From assembly GCF_009727055.1 (NCBI RefSeq), contig NC_052359.1, forward strand, positions 21,659,952-21,723,951: 64,000 nt of DNA, given 5' to 3'. The translations under genes were made by a program, and so were the position numbers. This document shows, in pieces, positions 1 through 11,174 of this stretch. This stretch comes from Benincasa hispida (taxonomy: Eukaryota > Streptophyta > Magnoliopsida > Cucurbitales > Cucurbitaceae). Within the stretch, counting starts at the first letter, position 1. The number at the start of each line of letters is the position of its first letter. Under the pieces are notes generated by a model. The model was not told the origin of the DNA and ran no database searches. It saw only the letters and a program-made list of their open reading frames with translations.

Positions 1-1580
1 AGAGCTTATTCTTAAGTCTCTACTCTTGTCCTATGCGATGATGAAAAATGCATAAAAGCAAGGTGACCGCACTCAATTGTATCCTATCTCTAGGATGCAT
101 GCGATGGGTTAATAGCAAACAGTGCTTATTCCTAAGCTCTTATCTCTTGTATTATGCGTTCTAATCTGACTCTCTCGAGCCTAGATACTGACCTGACCTT
201 CCCAAGCCTAGATCCTGCCCTTAGACTACCCTTCCGAGTATCCCTAATGTGCGAATGAAGCATACATACTATAAGACAATCGTATGAACTTGGTTGACGC
301 AAGGTTGTTACTATCCCTAGTGAACAACACATACATTGCTTAATGCGTCCAACCACTTAGCCTCCCGAGCAGTTGATTGTTGCTGACTTTACTCATAGAC
401 AAGCAATGTGTTAGCCTATAGACAGGCGTTGCAGCAACTTCACACTAAGCAAATAAGGTTACTCACAACACTCGATCAATGCACATCTCTTGGTGGGTTT
501 GCTATAATGCTTCATATTCCTATCCACATGACTAAGTATGCAATACCCAAGCACTCCCACTAATTGTTCCATGAAAGTAAAGATGGCTAAGCAAAGAAGA
601 TGGAGATGGAGTTGAAAGAAACAGAGGAAGTGTATTGAAAACAAGTTGTATCAATTCCTTAATTCCAAAATGTCATACAATACAATATGAGAAAAATAAA
701 GGAAAAGGAAATGACTTGCTGGAAGCAAAGATTTGCTCCCAGTAGATGTGCATCAAGGCTACCGGTGGTGCCATAGATGGGCGGAGGAGCTGACTCTCTC
801 AGAGATCTAGTTCCGGTCGAAGGCTTCGGTCATCACCAGAATGGATGAAGGAGGTGAATAACTCTCAGCGTCTTCTCACGCATTTTGTCTGGATCACAAG
901 GATCTACCCTAGGCGAACCTCAGGCGAAAAACCTTGAATCACTTGAATTTCTGCTCATTAGCTTCTATTTATAGAGCTTGGGATCACCGACAACATTAAT
1001 TAGACGGCTCTGATTCTAACGTTCGGCATGTAGTCCTTTCTGAACCTCTGCCAACCAACAGCGTGGTAAGGTGAAATGTCAGCATCAGCTTTTGGATTTT
1101 CTGGAGGTAGAGTGCGTTGATAAGTTTATTCCACCTACCTTGCGTTGATCCCATTAGTTTGCATTGTCCACGTAGCCGCAATCATTCAATGGCCGCATTC
1201 GCGTAATACCGTAACTCTACATGATGACCGCAATCGCTTGACGAGCGCAACTCCCATGCGATGGACGCATACGGCTGATTACTGCAACATCCATGCGTTG
1301 ATCGATGCGTTTGATTTTGCGATGGAGTGTTTCTCCGTATGCGGTTGTCGATGCGGTGGTCCGATTTTCGTGTTTGCGTTCATTTCCTGCATTGGCTACA
1401 AAATAGAATTTTGAATGCATAATTAACGCAAATTAACGGGTTAGCTGAGATTCGACATGTTGATCGACGCAAACTCGTTTTCTCGTGAATTTCTAACATG
1501 GATTGCCGCATATTCTGCTTAACAACCTTCATAACTCTAAGTAAAAGGACTAAGATTGCATGCATTTCTGCATGTCATCA
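1..1580 (-). repeat. Athila-like Ty3/Gypsy LTR, partial, minus strand
   Basis: Read on the minus strand this starts at 1580 with TGATGACATG and runs off the left edge of the window. It parallels the LTRs at 30511-31893 and 43645-45271: the same order of a TAGAATATGC-type segment, a run of CGCA/GCGATG motifs, then a TATA box (965-973) and a CTCGAAA/CCGGAG-type leader at about 780-860. It is clearly more diverged from those two than they are from each other. It sits inside a minus-strand Copia LTR (1581-2952). Internal sequence would lie left of the window, so solo LTR and full element cannot be told apart. Confidence 0.75.
965..973 (-). promoter_or_regulatory. TATA box of the Athila-like LTR
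   Basis: The minus strand reads TATAAATAG in the context GCTCTATAAATAGAAGC. The same context occurs at 30961 and 44085 in the sister LTRs. A CGCATGCG-type motif block (about 1140-1450) lies just upstream on the minus strand. Confidence 0.6.
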
Positions 1581-2952
1581 CATACTATATATATATAATG
1601 TTATATCAAATATAACACATAACATGTAGTTTATATTATAATCAAATATAATATAATCTATAGTTTGTAACTCTCTCAACAATCTATAATATTTAATATA
1701 AATCAAGTTTATATTAAATATAGTTATATGAATTCAATTTATAATAATTAATATTCGAATCATATTCAAATAATTTTTTACCTCTCAAAATAAATTTTGT
1801 ATTATAATATATCAAATATATTATATTATTTATATCATATATAATTAATTTCCTCAATTAATTTGAATAGTTCAAATTAATCCAAAATTAATTTGATTCT
1901 CAACAATCCCAGTCAAGGTACCGAGGGAACCTTATAGACCTACAGATTGAAGCTTCAACGATATTTGAATAATTAATGAAACTCTTTAATTTAATTGCTC
2001 AACTTCCATTAATTATTGGTCATTCCACTAAAGACCGATAATTGTACTCTTCGTACTATAGATATATTTCTGTGTCCATTGAATTTAACCAATCAATAGT
2101 GTGATAACCTTTCACAAGTTGCTCGTAAGTATAGCTAGGCCAAAATTATTATTTTGCTCCTATCATTACATCTAACTCTTTAAGTACCATTGATCCCTCT
2201 AATGAACAATAAGTCATAATCCAACTATAACCAAACCCCTCTTGGGCCAAGAGAGGGTGTGGCGTCACATTGTTCAAGCCCCAGAATCAGCCCCTAAGGG
2301 AACAATTTATCTACTTACCCCGACATTAGGGAATGAGTGAATTTCTTCTTGTGTAGCTGTGTTTCCAGCTCCTCAATCAGACGAATCCCGAAAATAGTAG
2401 GCATATTATGTCAGCGAACTGACCAATCTCACCTATGCAGATCAAAGGACTACCTTCATAGGCAGGAGTTCACAACTCATTCAGGATTCAGGTCATGTTA
2501 CATTTGGTCATCTTGGTGAAATGTAAGTCTCTACTATTAACAGTGTTATATAGTGAGACTATTCATTTCGTGGTTTGGTCTTATACAAACCCTTTTGTAT
2601 AGAACACCCCTGCTCACGTCTCTACATGAATGATCAAGATCAGATCATTTGTAGAACTTTACAACAATTGTAACATCTATAGAGCGGATCGTACTCGTAG
2701 TGCCACAAGGATATGATATCCAGCCTTATTCATCTACTACAGACCGTGCATGTTATCATTTAAACATAATCCATTCCACATAAATGTTTAAGCTACAAAA
2801 AATAACCTTGGATATTTGTTTATTGGTTTTATGGGTAATGCTACTAAATGTCAAATAAAATACCTATAAAATACCTCATATTTTATTAAGTAAATAAATC
2901 GTTTTTACAATACAATGACAAACTACAGGACCCACAAGATTTAGGGGTGTCA
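1581..2952 (-). repeat. Copia LTR fragment, minus strand
   Basis: The reverse complement beginning at 2952 reads TGACACCCCTAAATCTTG, a variant of the TGATGCCCTAAATC start of the Copia LTRs at 8275 and 56557. The usual blocks follow: CTTATTCATC, GAGACTTACATTTCACC, CCTTTGATCTGCATAGGTG, GGGGCTTGAACAATGTG, TGTTCATTAGAGGGATCAATGG, and an AT-rich tail with ATATATGATATAA. The LTR 3' end is missing because the Athila-like LTR begins at 1580. It probably represents the 5' LTR of a minus-strand Copia inserted into the Copia-1 leader, its body lying outside the window; this is inference. Confidence 0.7.
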
Positions 2953-4020
2953 AATTCGGTCTATTTTGCTATTTAATTTAATTTTGCATATGATGCATGA
3001 TTAAATTACTTTTTAATATATATTGCATAATGTATGTCATACAGTTTAAAATCCCATCTTATGAAAAATATGTTTCATGCATCATATTTAATATAAGTGT
3101 TATATTATATGGCTGCATGATTAATTAAGCCTGATCATGCATCATATTGGAATATAATTGATATATTATTTAATGAAAATGAATTACGCAATGAGCATGA
3201 CATTATTTTAGTAAATGTAAGAGTTATATTTATAATGTCATTAGAATGCATGTTATAGCTTTTATTATTGCATTAAAATATAGAGTGTTATGTATTTAAT
3301 GAATTAGACATTAAAATCTATAATAAAAAATTGCATGCAAACATAGGTTTTAATTAATTTTAAATGGTTTAAAATTAATTCACCTAGATTTATGTTAAAT
3401 ATTTCTAATATGATTAGAAATCAAATAATTTTTTATTTTTCTTTTAATAGGATTAATTTAAAATAATAAGAGATTAAATTTATAAAATAATTATCTATAA
3501 GGGACCTTCGTCAAAAGAAGGTTCTATCTAAGATTGGGGTATTTAAGCTGATGGAAACAGAACACCCTTACCTGGAACTGGCCTGAAAGGTGAATTAAAC
3601 AAATATTTTATAAGTATGCAATAAATGATTGGATTTATTAAAAGTGTTTAATAAATAAAATCATATATTGTTAAAATATTCAATATAAACGTTATATTGA
3701 TAAAATTAACAATGACTTAGTTAAATTAGTTTGCCGGATTTATCTAAGTTAATAAACCCTAGGTTTTAAAATACTTAGTGGGAGGAAAAAAATATGTATA
3801 TGACATGTCATTTTTCACTCACGTTCTCCTTAAAAGTTTGCACTGTCAGATTCATGCTTGGTCTCGTGGTGCCCTATGCGTACTCTCCCTTAGACGAAGG
3901 TATTTATATGGGTCAATATCAAGGTAAATGGAGAAAGTGTTTATAGTAAGTGGGAGAAGAACATATGTCAACACATCCTATGGTCTCCTTTATTAGTTTG
4001 TAATGTTTTTCCATGCTCGA
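2953..4020 (+). other. Copia-1 untranslated leader, first part
   Basis: This non-coding sequence matches the leaders of Copia-5 (28200-29300) and Copia-6 (36250-37300) in block order. First comes an AT-rich stretch with CATGCATCAT-type hairpins (for example 3089-3107, TAATATAA-GTG-TTATATTA). Next is ATCTATAAGGGACCTTCGTC at about 3491, then GGGGTATTTAAGCTGATGGAAAC (3536 onward), then the pre-gag box with CACTCACGTTCTCC at 3818. The 5' part with the primer-binding site is missing, removed or displaced by the minus-strand LTR on the left. It resumes at 5492. Confidence 0.7.
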
Positions 4021-5491
4021 TGTTCGGATCGAAAATTGATGTCGTTAATTTGATTCCAAACCGAAACAAAAATATTTTTTGAATCACCGAAACCTACTTC
4101 TTATACTAACAAGTAGCATAAGCGGCAAGTGCGGCAAGTACGGGGTCAATCCACAGAGAGGCCATGATTTAATCTTCTCTTAAGCTAAATTCAACTATGA
4201 AAAGCAATAAAACCGGGGGTTTTGGTTTTGGATAAAATGAAATCATGCAAGAAATTAAATTACAAAGGATAAATGTAAACTAGGATTGGTCCATCTAGTT
4301 TCTAGAGTTATTCAATGCAATTTCTATTGTCGACTTCTGTAACTTAAACATGCAACTGATTCATGCTTGCACAGCTTGCTCGATGCGATCTAACTAGCCT
4401 CTACAAAGGTAGACGACTAGCAAAGATCGATCTTGGGAGCTTCCTAAGCATCAATTAAGGCCGAAAAGGCCATACCTCAACTAATCTACATGTTTCTAAA
4501 TCCTATTGGGTACGATAGTGTCCATATAGAATTAGAAACACATGTATTATGTTCAAAGATTCTAATGTGTCGATTAATTGTCAAGAAGGCCATGTTCAAT
4601 TAAAGAATTATCTTCGAACATAGAAATTCATGCATCCTAGAAATAGTCATCAAATGCACAATTAACTAATGCTACTTGATTGATTTTAGCTAGATATTCA
4701 GGTAAGAACGTGACGTAACTAGAAATTAATTATCCATGAACAATCAACCTCACAATCATGCGTATAGAAATTATAATGGATTTGAAGAAGACACAAATTC
4801 AACATGAAATTTATTCGAGAACACAGAAAACTCAAGAAATTAGCAAAGAATTAAAGCTCTAAAAACTAGATAGAAAATCTTTAAATCAAACAATCCATAG
4901 ACAAATCGAAGAGGAAGATCCAATCCATCATTTACAATCCAAAATAAAGTAAAAACCTAACCTAAAGATACTGAAAATATAGAGAGGGAGGAAGAAAATC
5001 GGGCCTCTCCTTGGCCTTCATATGATTTCAACAAAAAATTTGACCTAATAAAGATATATGTATATATATATATGTATATAGTCCGTTGGAGCATCAACGC
5101 TGTTATGAAGCTACCCTCAAGCATTGGGTGAGGGATGTGACGTTGGCTTGATACTGGGTTGCGCAAAAGGCACGTACATGGACGCTGACTCTATCAAAAG
5201 TTCCTAGCGTTACAAAGCTATTGGCAGCATTGCAACGCTGCCCTAAATATTTAGCTACTGCCTTTCAGCGTTGGGCTAGCATTGGGCTTAGGCATGATGA
5301 GCGTTGCGATGCTCATATCAAGGGAAGTTTTGTCATTTTTACTCTTTTGAAGCCCAGATGCTCAAATTACCTCCAAATTGCTTTAAATTAACCTTGTTTG
5401 GCTCAAAATACAAAATAGGGTAATTAACATTAAAAATCTACTAACGAGCTTCAGTTAAGCTAGGAATTATACCTCTTTTTTAAAGCTATCA
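4021..5491 (-). repeat. Solo Ty3/Gypsy LTR in the Copia-1 leader
   Basis: On the minus strand it begins TGATAGCTTTAAAAAAGAGG at 5491 and ends near 4021 with a CA terminus. It is related to the LARD LTR at 52373-53806 and to the minus-strand fragment 55608-56556. The flanks read CTCGA (4016-4020) and CTCGG (5492-5496), a target duplication matching at 4 of 5 bases. The host leader continues correctly across the gap into the GCCTCATGGTGACTTGGGAG segment. No internal sequence remains, so this is an LTR-LTR recombination product. A TA-rich microsatellite (5052-5080) sits where the TATA box would be. Confidence 0.75.
5052..5080. repeat. TA microsatellite
   Basis: About 29 bases of nearly pure alternating AT with two TGTA interruptions, inside the solo LTR, directly downstream on the minus strand of a GCGTTGCAACGCT-type motif block (about 5086-5330). 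Confidence 0.8.
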
Positions 5492-5952
5492 CTCGGCCTC
5501 ATGGTGACTTGGGAGCGTCCCCCTTGAGAAGGTGTTTGCATGGAAAGAGACAAAGTGAACTCCAGAAATGGATAAGCTCATTATAGTCGATTGCACAAAT
5601 TATGTTCTTCCCTGAGGTAGACTAGTGTGGTGGGGCTATAGGGTTGAAAATGAAGACTTACACTTATAAGAAAACATTAAGGAAGTTAATGATTTATTGA
5701 CCTTGACCAAATCAATGGTAATTAAATATTATAGGAATAAGAATTATTTTGGTGTAATGTTTAATTGAGAATGTCTGAATTCAATGTAGGAATAATTGTA
5801 CATCCAAGATGACATTTATTCGAAATCATTGAAGTGTCATTGTAAAATTAAATGTTTTTAAGGTTCATTAAATTTTGCTAGATTGATTGGATTAAATGAG
5901 TTTTGCAAATATCTAATATAAACAATTTGTTTTGTATCAGCATCTTATAACC
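5492..5952 (+). other. Copia-1 leader, second part, with candidate 3' splice site
   Basis: This continues the leader interrupted by the solo LTR: CTTGGGAGCGTCCCCC at 5507, the GGGGTTGAAAATG-type segment, then the stretch leading to gag. A T-rich run ends in ATCAG at 5936-5940, thirteen bases before the gag ATG. The equivalent position in Copia-3, -5 and -6 also carries a pyrimidine-rich YAG. Confidence 0.55.
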
Positions 5953-6830
5953 ATGACTAACGTTGTAATCTCCTTAAGTAGTGTTGATTAATCAAACGGT
6001 GAGAACTATGCTACATGGAAAAATATCATTAACATCGTTTTGGTCATCGAAGACCTCAAATTTGTTTTAACGGAGGAATGTCCTCCAGCCCCTGGACTCA
6101 ATGTATCATGAAATGTTCGTGATGCCCATGACAGATGAAAAAAGGCAAATGATAAGGCCCGAGTCTACACTGGCAAGCTTAACTGAAGTCTTGGCCAAAA
6201 AGCATGAGCCATGGTCACTGCACGTAAGAATATGGATTCATTACATGAGATGTTCGGGCAATCGTCCACATATCTCAAGCATGATGCTCTTAAGTTCATC
6301 TTCAACGCCAGGATGAACAAAGAATCATCTGTTAAGGAGCATGTCCTTAACATGATGGTCTACTTCAATGTGGTAGATATGAACAGGGGCTATCGTAGAT
6401 GAGTCTAGTTAGGTAAGCTTTATTTTAGAGACTCTTCCAAAGAGATTCTTGCAGTTCCACAATAATGTTGTCATGAATAAAATAGAATACAACCTTACCA
6501 CCCTTCTCAACGAATTGCAGACTTACGAGTCCTTGATGAAAGTCAAATGACAACACAGGGAGACAAATGTTGCCAGTTCCTCAAAAAACTTTCCACAGGG
6601 GTTCTACCTTTGGGACTAAGTCTGCGCCTTTTTCCTTAGGCTCCAAGAAATGGAAGAAGAAGAAAGGTGGTAAAGGGAATAAAGCTACCATTGTTGCTAC
6701 TACCCAAAAGGCAGAAAGGTCAAGGTTGCAAAGGGAACCTGTTTTCATTGCAACCAAGAAAAGTACTAAAGAGAAACTGTCCAAGATACTGGCCGAGAAG
6801 AAGAAGGCAAAAGAAGGTAAATATGATTTA
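5953..6830 (+). pseudogene. gag: Copia-1 gag, broken
   Basis: The ATG at 5953 is chosen because it follows the conserved T-rich YAG leader end and starts a frame with GENYATWKN then VIEDLKFVLTEECPP, the Gag N-terminus also seen in Copia-6. Stops and frameshifts follow at once (TAA where a residue precedes SNGENY, another after GLNVS). The middle is recognisable as MDSLHEMFGQSSTYLKHDAL and VKEHVLNMMVYFNV (6211-6402). A lysine-rich linker follows (KKWKKKKGGKGNK). The CCHC zinc knuckle survives only in a shifted frame: CFHCNQE near 6735-6760, with its second half in another frame. It would have been the particle-forming RNA-binding protein; this copy cannot make it. Confidence 0.8.
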
Positions 6831-8274
6831 CTAGTTTTAGAAACTTGTTTAGTGAAAAATGACGATACTGTCTGGATACTTGATTCAGGCGCCACTAACC
6901 ACGTTTGTTCATCATTATAGGAAACTAGTTCCTGGTAGTAGTTGGAGGCTGAAGACTTGACTCTACGGGTCGGGACAGGACAGGTCATCTTGACTGTTGT
7001 AGTAGAAAGCTAGAAGTTGTTTTTTAGTTCAAAACTTATATTGTTGGAAAATGTATATTTTGTTTTTCATTTTAAGAGGAATTTAGTTTCTTTATTTTCT
7101 TTATTGGAACATTCATATAATACATCTTTTGTTCGTGATAAAGCATTTATATTGAAAAATGGTATTGATATTTGTTCAGCAATAAACGAAAACAACTTAT
7201 ATGTGCTAAGACTGTTAGCATATAAAAGGATCCATAATGTTGAAATGTTCACTACTAAAACTACACAAAATAAACTACTAAAAGTTTCTCCAAAAGAAAA
7301 TGCTCATCTTTAGCATCTAAGACTGGGTCACATAAATCTCAATAGGATTGAGAGGTTGATTAAGAATAGACTTCTAAAGAAGTTAGAAGTAAATTTTTTA
7401 CTTATATGTAAATCTTGTCTAGAGGGAAAAAAGACAAAACGACCATTTACTGGAAAAAGTTATAGAGCCAAAGAACCCTTGGAACTTGTACATTCAGATC
7501 TTTGTGGTTCGATGAATGTTAAAGCAAAAAAAGAGTATGAATACTTCATCACTTTTATAGATGATTATTCTAGATATGGGTATGTTTACCTAATGCAACA
7601 TAAGTCTGATACACTTGAAAATTTCATGGAGTACAAGGCTGAAGTTGAGAATTTTTATTGGGTAAAAAGATAAAAACATTTCAATCAGATTGAGATGGAG
7701 AGTATATGAATATGGGATTCCAAAACTATTTAATAGAACATGGAATCATATCTCAACTCTCAACATCTAGTAAACCTCAACAAAATGGTGTATCAAAGAG
7801 GAGAATCAGAACCCTGTTAGACATGGTTCAGTCAATGATGAGTTATACTTTCTTTACCAAACTCGTTTCGGGGTTATGCAGTGCAGACTGTAGCTTTTGC
7901 ACTAAGTTCCATCAAAAAGTGTTTCTGAAACACCTTCTGAATTATGGAGAGGTCGAAAAATAGTTTACATAATTTCAGGATTTGGGGGTGTCTAACACTT
8001 GTGCTAGTGGCCAACCCAAAGAAATTGGAACCATGTTTGAAATCATGCCTCTTGTTAGGCTATTCTAAAGAAAGGAGAGGCGGTCTCTTATATGATCCGA
8101 AAGAGAATAAAGTATTTATGTCAACAACTGCAACTTTCTTGGAGGAAGACCAGATTAGAGAGCATAAACCAAGTAGTAAAATCGTATTAGATGAGCTTTC
8201 CAACAAAACTACTAAAATTTCAACAAGAATGTTGAATAAGAAATCACTTCATAAAGAGTTCTTGATGTTGCTTC
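6831..8274 (+). pseudogene. pol: Copia-1 pol (protease to post-integrase), broken and truncated
   Basis: Protease keeps its active-site motif WILDSGATNHVC near 6870-6912. The GAG-pre-integrase domain shows LRLGHINLNRIERLIKN (its first residues are behind a TAG at 7310). Integrase runs from the zinc-binding SCLEGKKTKRPF through ELVHSDLCG and TFIDDYSRYGYVYL; the next block has GNGVSKRRIRTLLDMVQSMM-like sequence with a frameshift near 7673. The segment FRIWGC to STTATFLEEDQIREHKP (7975-8165) is the linker before RT. Coding then stops at 8274, where a Copia LTR starts in the same orientation. RT and RNase H are absent. A nested insertion or a deletion would both fit. Confidence 0.85.
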
Positions 8275-8392
8275 TGTTGAGGTTGATGCCCTAAATCTCG
8301 TAGGGTTCTGTAGTTTGTAATTGTATTGTACAAATATTTTATTTATTTAATAAAATATGAGATGTTTTATTTTACATGTAGTAGCATTAAGC
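8275..8392 (+). repeat. Copia-2 LTR, 5' end
   Basis: It begins TGTTGAGGTTGATGCCC, the LTR start also seen at 56557 and (variant) 22264, and is cut after about 118 bp by the truncated Gypsy-T LTR. The same LTR's last 245 bp lie at 17117-17361. About 1.5 kb of expected LTR middle is missing, so a deletion accompanied or followed the Gypsy-T insertion. Confidence 0.7.
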
Positions 8393-8607
8393 CCACAGTT
8401 CCTTTGAGCCTTTTCCTCTGGCAGCCCTACTCTGAAAACTAGACTTCCAAAGCTTTCAGATGGCTTTGAAATCACTCCAAACGCATGAGTAGATTTGAAG
8501 ATCTCCTCGTCCAAAGTTGACACATTCCTCTGATCCCTCACTGCCCTCTACTTTCTCTACAAAATTTATGATTTTTATGTGATTTGAAAATGAAATCCCA
8601 ACTCCCT

Positions 8608-8616
8608 ATTTATAGG
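8608..8616 (-). promoter_or_regulatory. TATA box in Gypsy-T 3' LTR
   Basis: The minus strand reads CCTATAAATAGGGAG; the identical context is at 16131-16139 in the other LTR. Confidence 0.6.
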
Positions 8617-8984
8617 CATTTAAATTGCTCGTGGGATTGATAGCACCTACTTAGCTGCATGGCCAAATGTTTAATCCTCCCTTTATCAACGTAAGCTGAC
8701 TTCACCTTGGTTCAATGTATTCTTCCCAAATGCATCCAACACGATTTCTTACGGTTTAAGAATTTCTCTTAATCGGACACCTAAATTTTAATTGATGTTT
8801 GCCCTTACGTCTTCAAGCTTTGTTTGTATTCAAATTAGGGTTTTTAAATACATAATCCACCCGAACGCGTCCAAATACATCACCCATAAGCTTGCTCGGC
8901 CGTTCTATGCATAGGCGAGGCGTGGGTGTGATGTTCGAATGCAGCACCGGACAAGGCGTGGCTGACGCATGGGCTGCTCTCGCT

Positions 8985-9245
8985 CTCTCCCACTTTCTCA
9001 CTAGTCTTACTCTCTCCCACTTTCTCACTCAAAATCTCGCTCTCTCCAACTTTCTAGCTCAAAATCTCGCTCTCTCCCACTTTCTCGCTGGTCTTGCTCT
9101 CTCTAATCTCACTCTCTCCCATTTTATCTCCAACTTTCTCTCCAATCTCGTTCTCTTCCACTTTCTCGCTCTCTCCAGTCTCGCTTTCAATGATCTCGCT
9201 GGTCTCGGTCTCAATGATCTTGCTCTCAACGATCTTGCTCTTAGC
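8985..9245. repeat. TC-rich CTCGCTCTCTCC block in Gypsy-T LTR
   Basis: Irregular tandem copies of CTCGCTCTCTCC / CACTTTCTCGCT with TCTCAATGATCT units at the end. The matching block at 16495-16800 in the 5' LTR differs by unit gains and losses. Open frames here (rich in Leu, Ser, Phe) are by-products of the repeat and not genes. Confidence 0.85.
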
Positions 9246-9563
9246 TACTGCGAACATTGTTCATCTCCGTGCAATTTCTACACGATTGTGCCACTAGTCA
9301 CTTGCCTTCCAGTGCTTTGTGCACAACACGCATTTTACATAAATTTTCCATATTTAGCCAATTTTTCCCAAATTTCCCAAACTCAATGTCCATATTTTTC
9401 TTTTCAAATTCCCATTCCTTCTTCACCATTTCATACTAACTTTCTCATCAACCTACTCAACTTATTTATACAAATTTAAATAGGGACACATAATTAAGTG
9501 GAAAATTAAGACAATTAAATAAGAAAACACACTTAAGTGTAAAATTGGGATTCGGGGTTCACA

Positions 9564-9577
9564 TTTACCTCCTTTTT
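9564..9577 (-). other. Gypsy-T polypurine tract
   Basis: The minus strand reads AAAAAGGAGGTAAA, ending exactly where the 3' LTR starts at 9563. This is the plus-strand DNA primer of reverse transcription. Confidence 0.7.
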
Positions 9578-9614
9578 ATAAAAATTTCGTCCTCGAAATT
9601 TCGCCACAAGTCTG

Positions 9615-10034
9615 TCAGTTAAACAACTGCGGATACTTATTTCTGATTTGCTCCTCAGCTTCCTATGTTGCTTCTTCTATAGCATGATTTTGCCATAGCA
9701 CCTTTACTAATGGGATTGTCTTATTCCTCAAGACTTGTTCCTTTCTGTCAGGAATCTCCACTGGTTCCTCCTTATATGACAAATTCTCTTTCAACTGTAT
9801 CGGTTTCTCAGATAATATATGAGTAGGATCTGGCACATACTTTCTAAGCATTGCCACATGAAACACATCATGAACACGAGATAATTCCGGAGGTGAATCC
9901 AATCGATATGCCATTGGACCAATTCTTTCTATTATCTCATAGGGTCCAATATATCTCGGGCATAACTTCCCTTTTCTACCGAACCTGAGTATCCCTTTCC
10001 ACGGAGATAATTTTAGAAATACTTTATCACCCAT
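9615..10034 (-). pseudogene. pol: Gypsy-T pol C-terminus: SH3-like segment and chromodomain
   Basis: The frame opens with GDKVFLKLSPWKGILRFGR then LCPRYIGPYEIIERIG and DVFHVAMLRKYVPDP, the integrase C-terminal region of chromoviruses. The end, PLVKVLWQNHAIEEAT, is followed by a TAG at 9663-9665 that replaces the usual tryptophan; the frame continues EAEEQIRNKYPQLF to a TGA near 9615. This is the chromodomain that steers integration to marked chromatin (family knowledge). An in-frame TGA near 10107 separates it from the integrase core. Both stops are single transitions. Confidence 0.85.
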
Positions 10035-11174
10035 TTCAAACTCTAATTCTCTTCTCCACTTATCAGCATAACTTTTCTGCCTATCTCGAGCCGTCTTAAG
10101 ATTATCTCTTCAAATCTTAATGTTATCTGACATCTGTTGTATAAGTTCTGGACCTAGTAATTTCCTTTCACCAACTTCATTCCAGTATATTGAAGTCCTA
10201 CAAGGTCTTCCGTATAGGGCTTCATATGGTGTCATTCCGATACTCGAATGGTAGCTGTTGTTATATGCAAATTCAATTAACGACAGATGCATATCCCAAC
10301 TGCCTATGAATTGCAATACACATGTCCTCAGCATGTCTTCCAATGTCTGAATTGTCTTCTCAGACTGACCATCCGTCTGTGGATGAAAAGCGGTACTAAA
10401 ATATAACTTGGTCCCCATAACTTTATGCAAACTAGGCCAAAACTTTGATGTAAATCTGGAGTCTCGATCTGATACAATTGAAACTAAAGCTCCAAACTGA
10501 CTTACGACTCGATCAACATATAGCTTAGCGAGTTGGTCCAGGGTATAAGTGGCTTTAATAAGTAAAAACTTAGCTGTTTTTGTCAATCTATCCACAATTA
10601 CCCATATACCATCATAGCTTGCTGGTGTCTTAGGTAATCCATACAAGAAATCCATCTTAATATGTTCCCACTTCCATTCTGGTACTGGGAGTGGATTAAG
10701 TAAACCTGCTGGTTTCTGTCTCTCTGGTTTAACTTGTTGACATATTAGACACTTGTCAACATACTTCGCTATTTCTTTTTTTATACTCGGCCACCAGTAT
10801 GATTTCTTTAATGTTCTATACATCTTCATACTGCCTGGGTGCATAGCATATGCCGAACTATGTACTTCTTCTAGGATAGCTTGTCTAAGAGCTAAGTCCT
10901 TAGGTACGCAAATCCTACCCTCCTTTAGTAGCACTTTGTCTGTTCTTACTTGATAGTCCATCCTCAATTCTTTATCCACTTCTTCAGCTAACTTCTTCAG
11001 ATCAGAATCCTTTAATTGCTCACGTAGAATATTTTCTACAAGAGTAGGACGCACTTGAAATAAGGCTAGTAATCCTCCTTTTCGACCGATTGATAATGTT
11101 GCCCTAGCATTATACAACTCATAGATCAATCTACCCTTCACTAAATTAATACCAGCTCTAGCTGATCTAGTTTT
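10035..11174 (-). pseudogene. pol: Gypsy-T integrase
   Basis: The longest open stretch is 343 codons (11141 to 10110). Counted from its first Met, the HHCC zinc-binding set is H94, H101, C131, C134. The catalytic core has D164 (KMDFLYGLP), D225 (VSDRDSRF) and E261 (TDGQSEKT), exactly the DD35E spacing. GMTPYEALYGR near the end is the usual core C-terminus. A TGA near 11172 splits it from RNase H and another near 10107 from the chromodomain. Core residues are intact, so decay here is recent relative to the Copia copies. Confidence 0.9.

Larger units (their letters stand above)
8393..9563 (-). repeat. Gypsy-T 3' LTR, truncated
   Basis: It aligns by eye with 15912-17116 of the 5' LTR: the shared CCTTTGAGCCTTTTCC segment, the TATA context at 8608, the TC-rich block at 8985-9245 and the GGATTCGGGGTTC terminus. 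Its minus-strand start is TGTGAACCCC at 9563. The portion matching 14502-15911, which holds the stem-loop array and the LTR 3' end, is gone. Confidence 0.8.

Noticed and set aside
8892..9479. Open frame of 195 codons rich in Leu/Ser/Phe (also 16429-16923)
   Set aside because: It is the translation of the TC-rich repeat in the Gypsy-T LTRs. Other frames and the opposite strand are equally open, no domain is visible and the unit number varies between LTRs.
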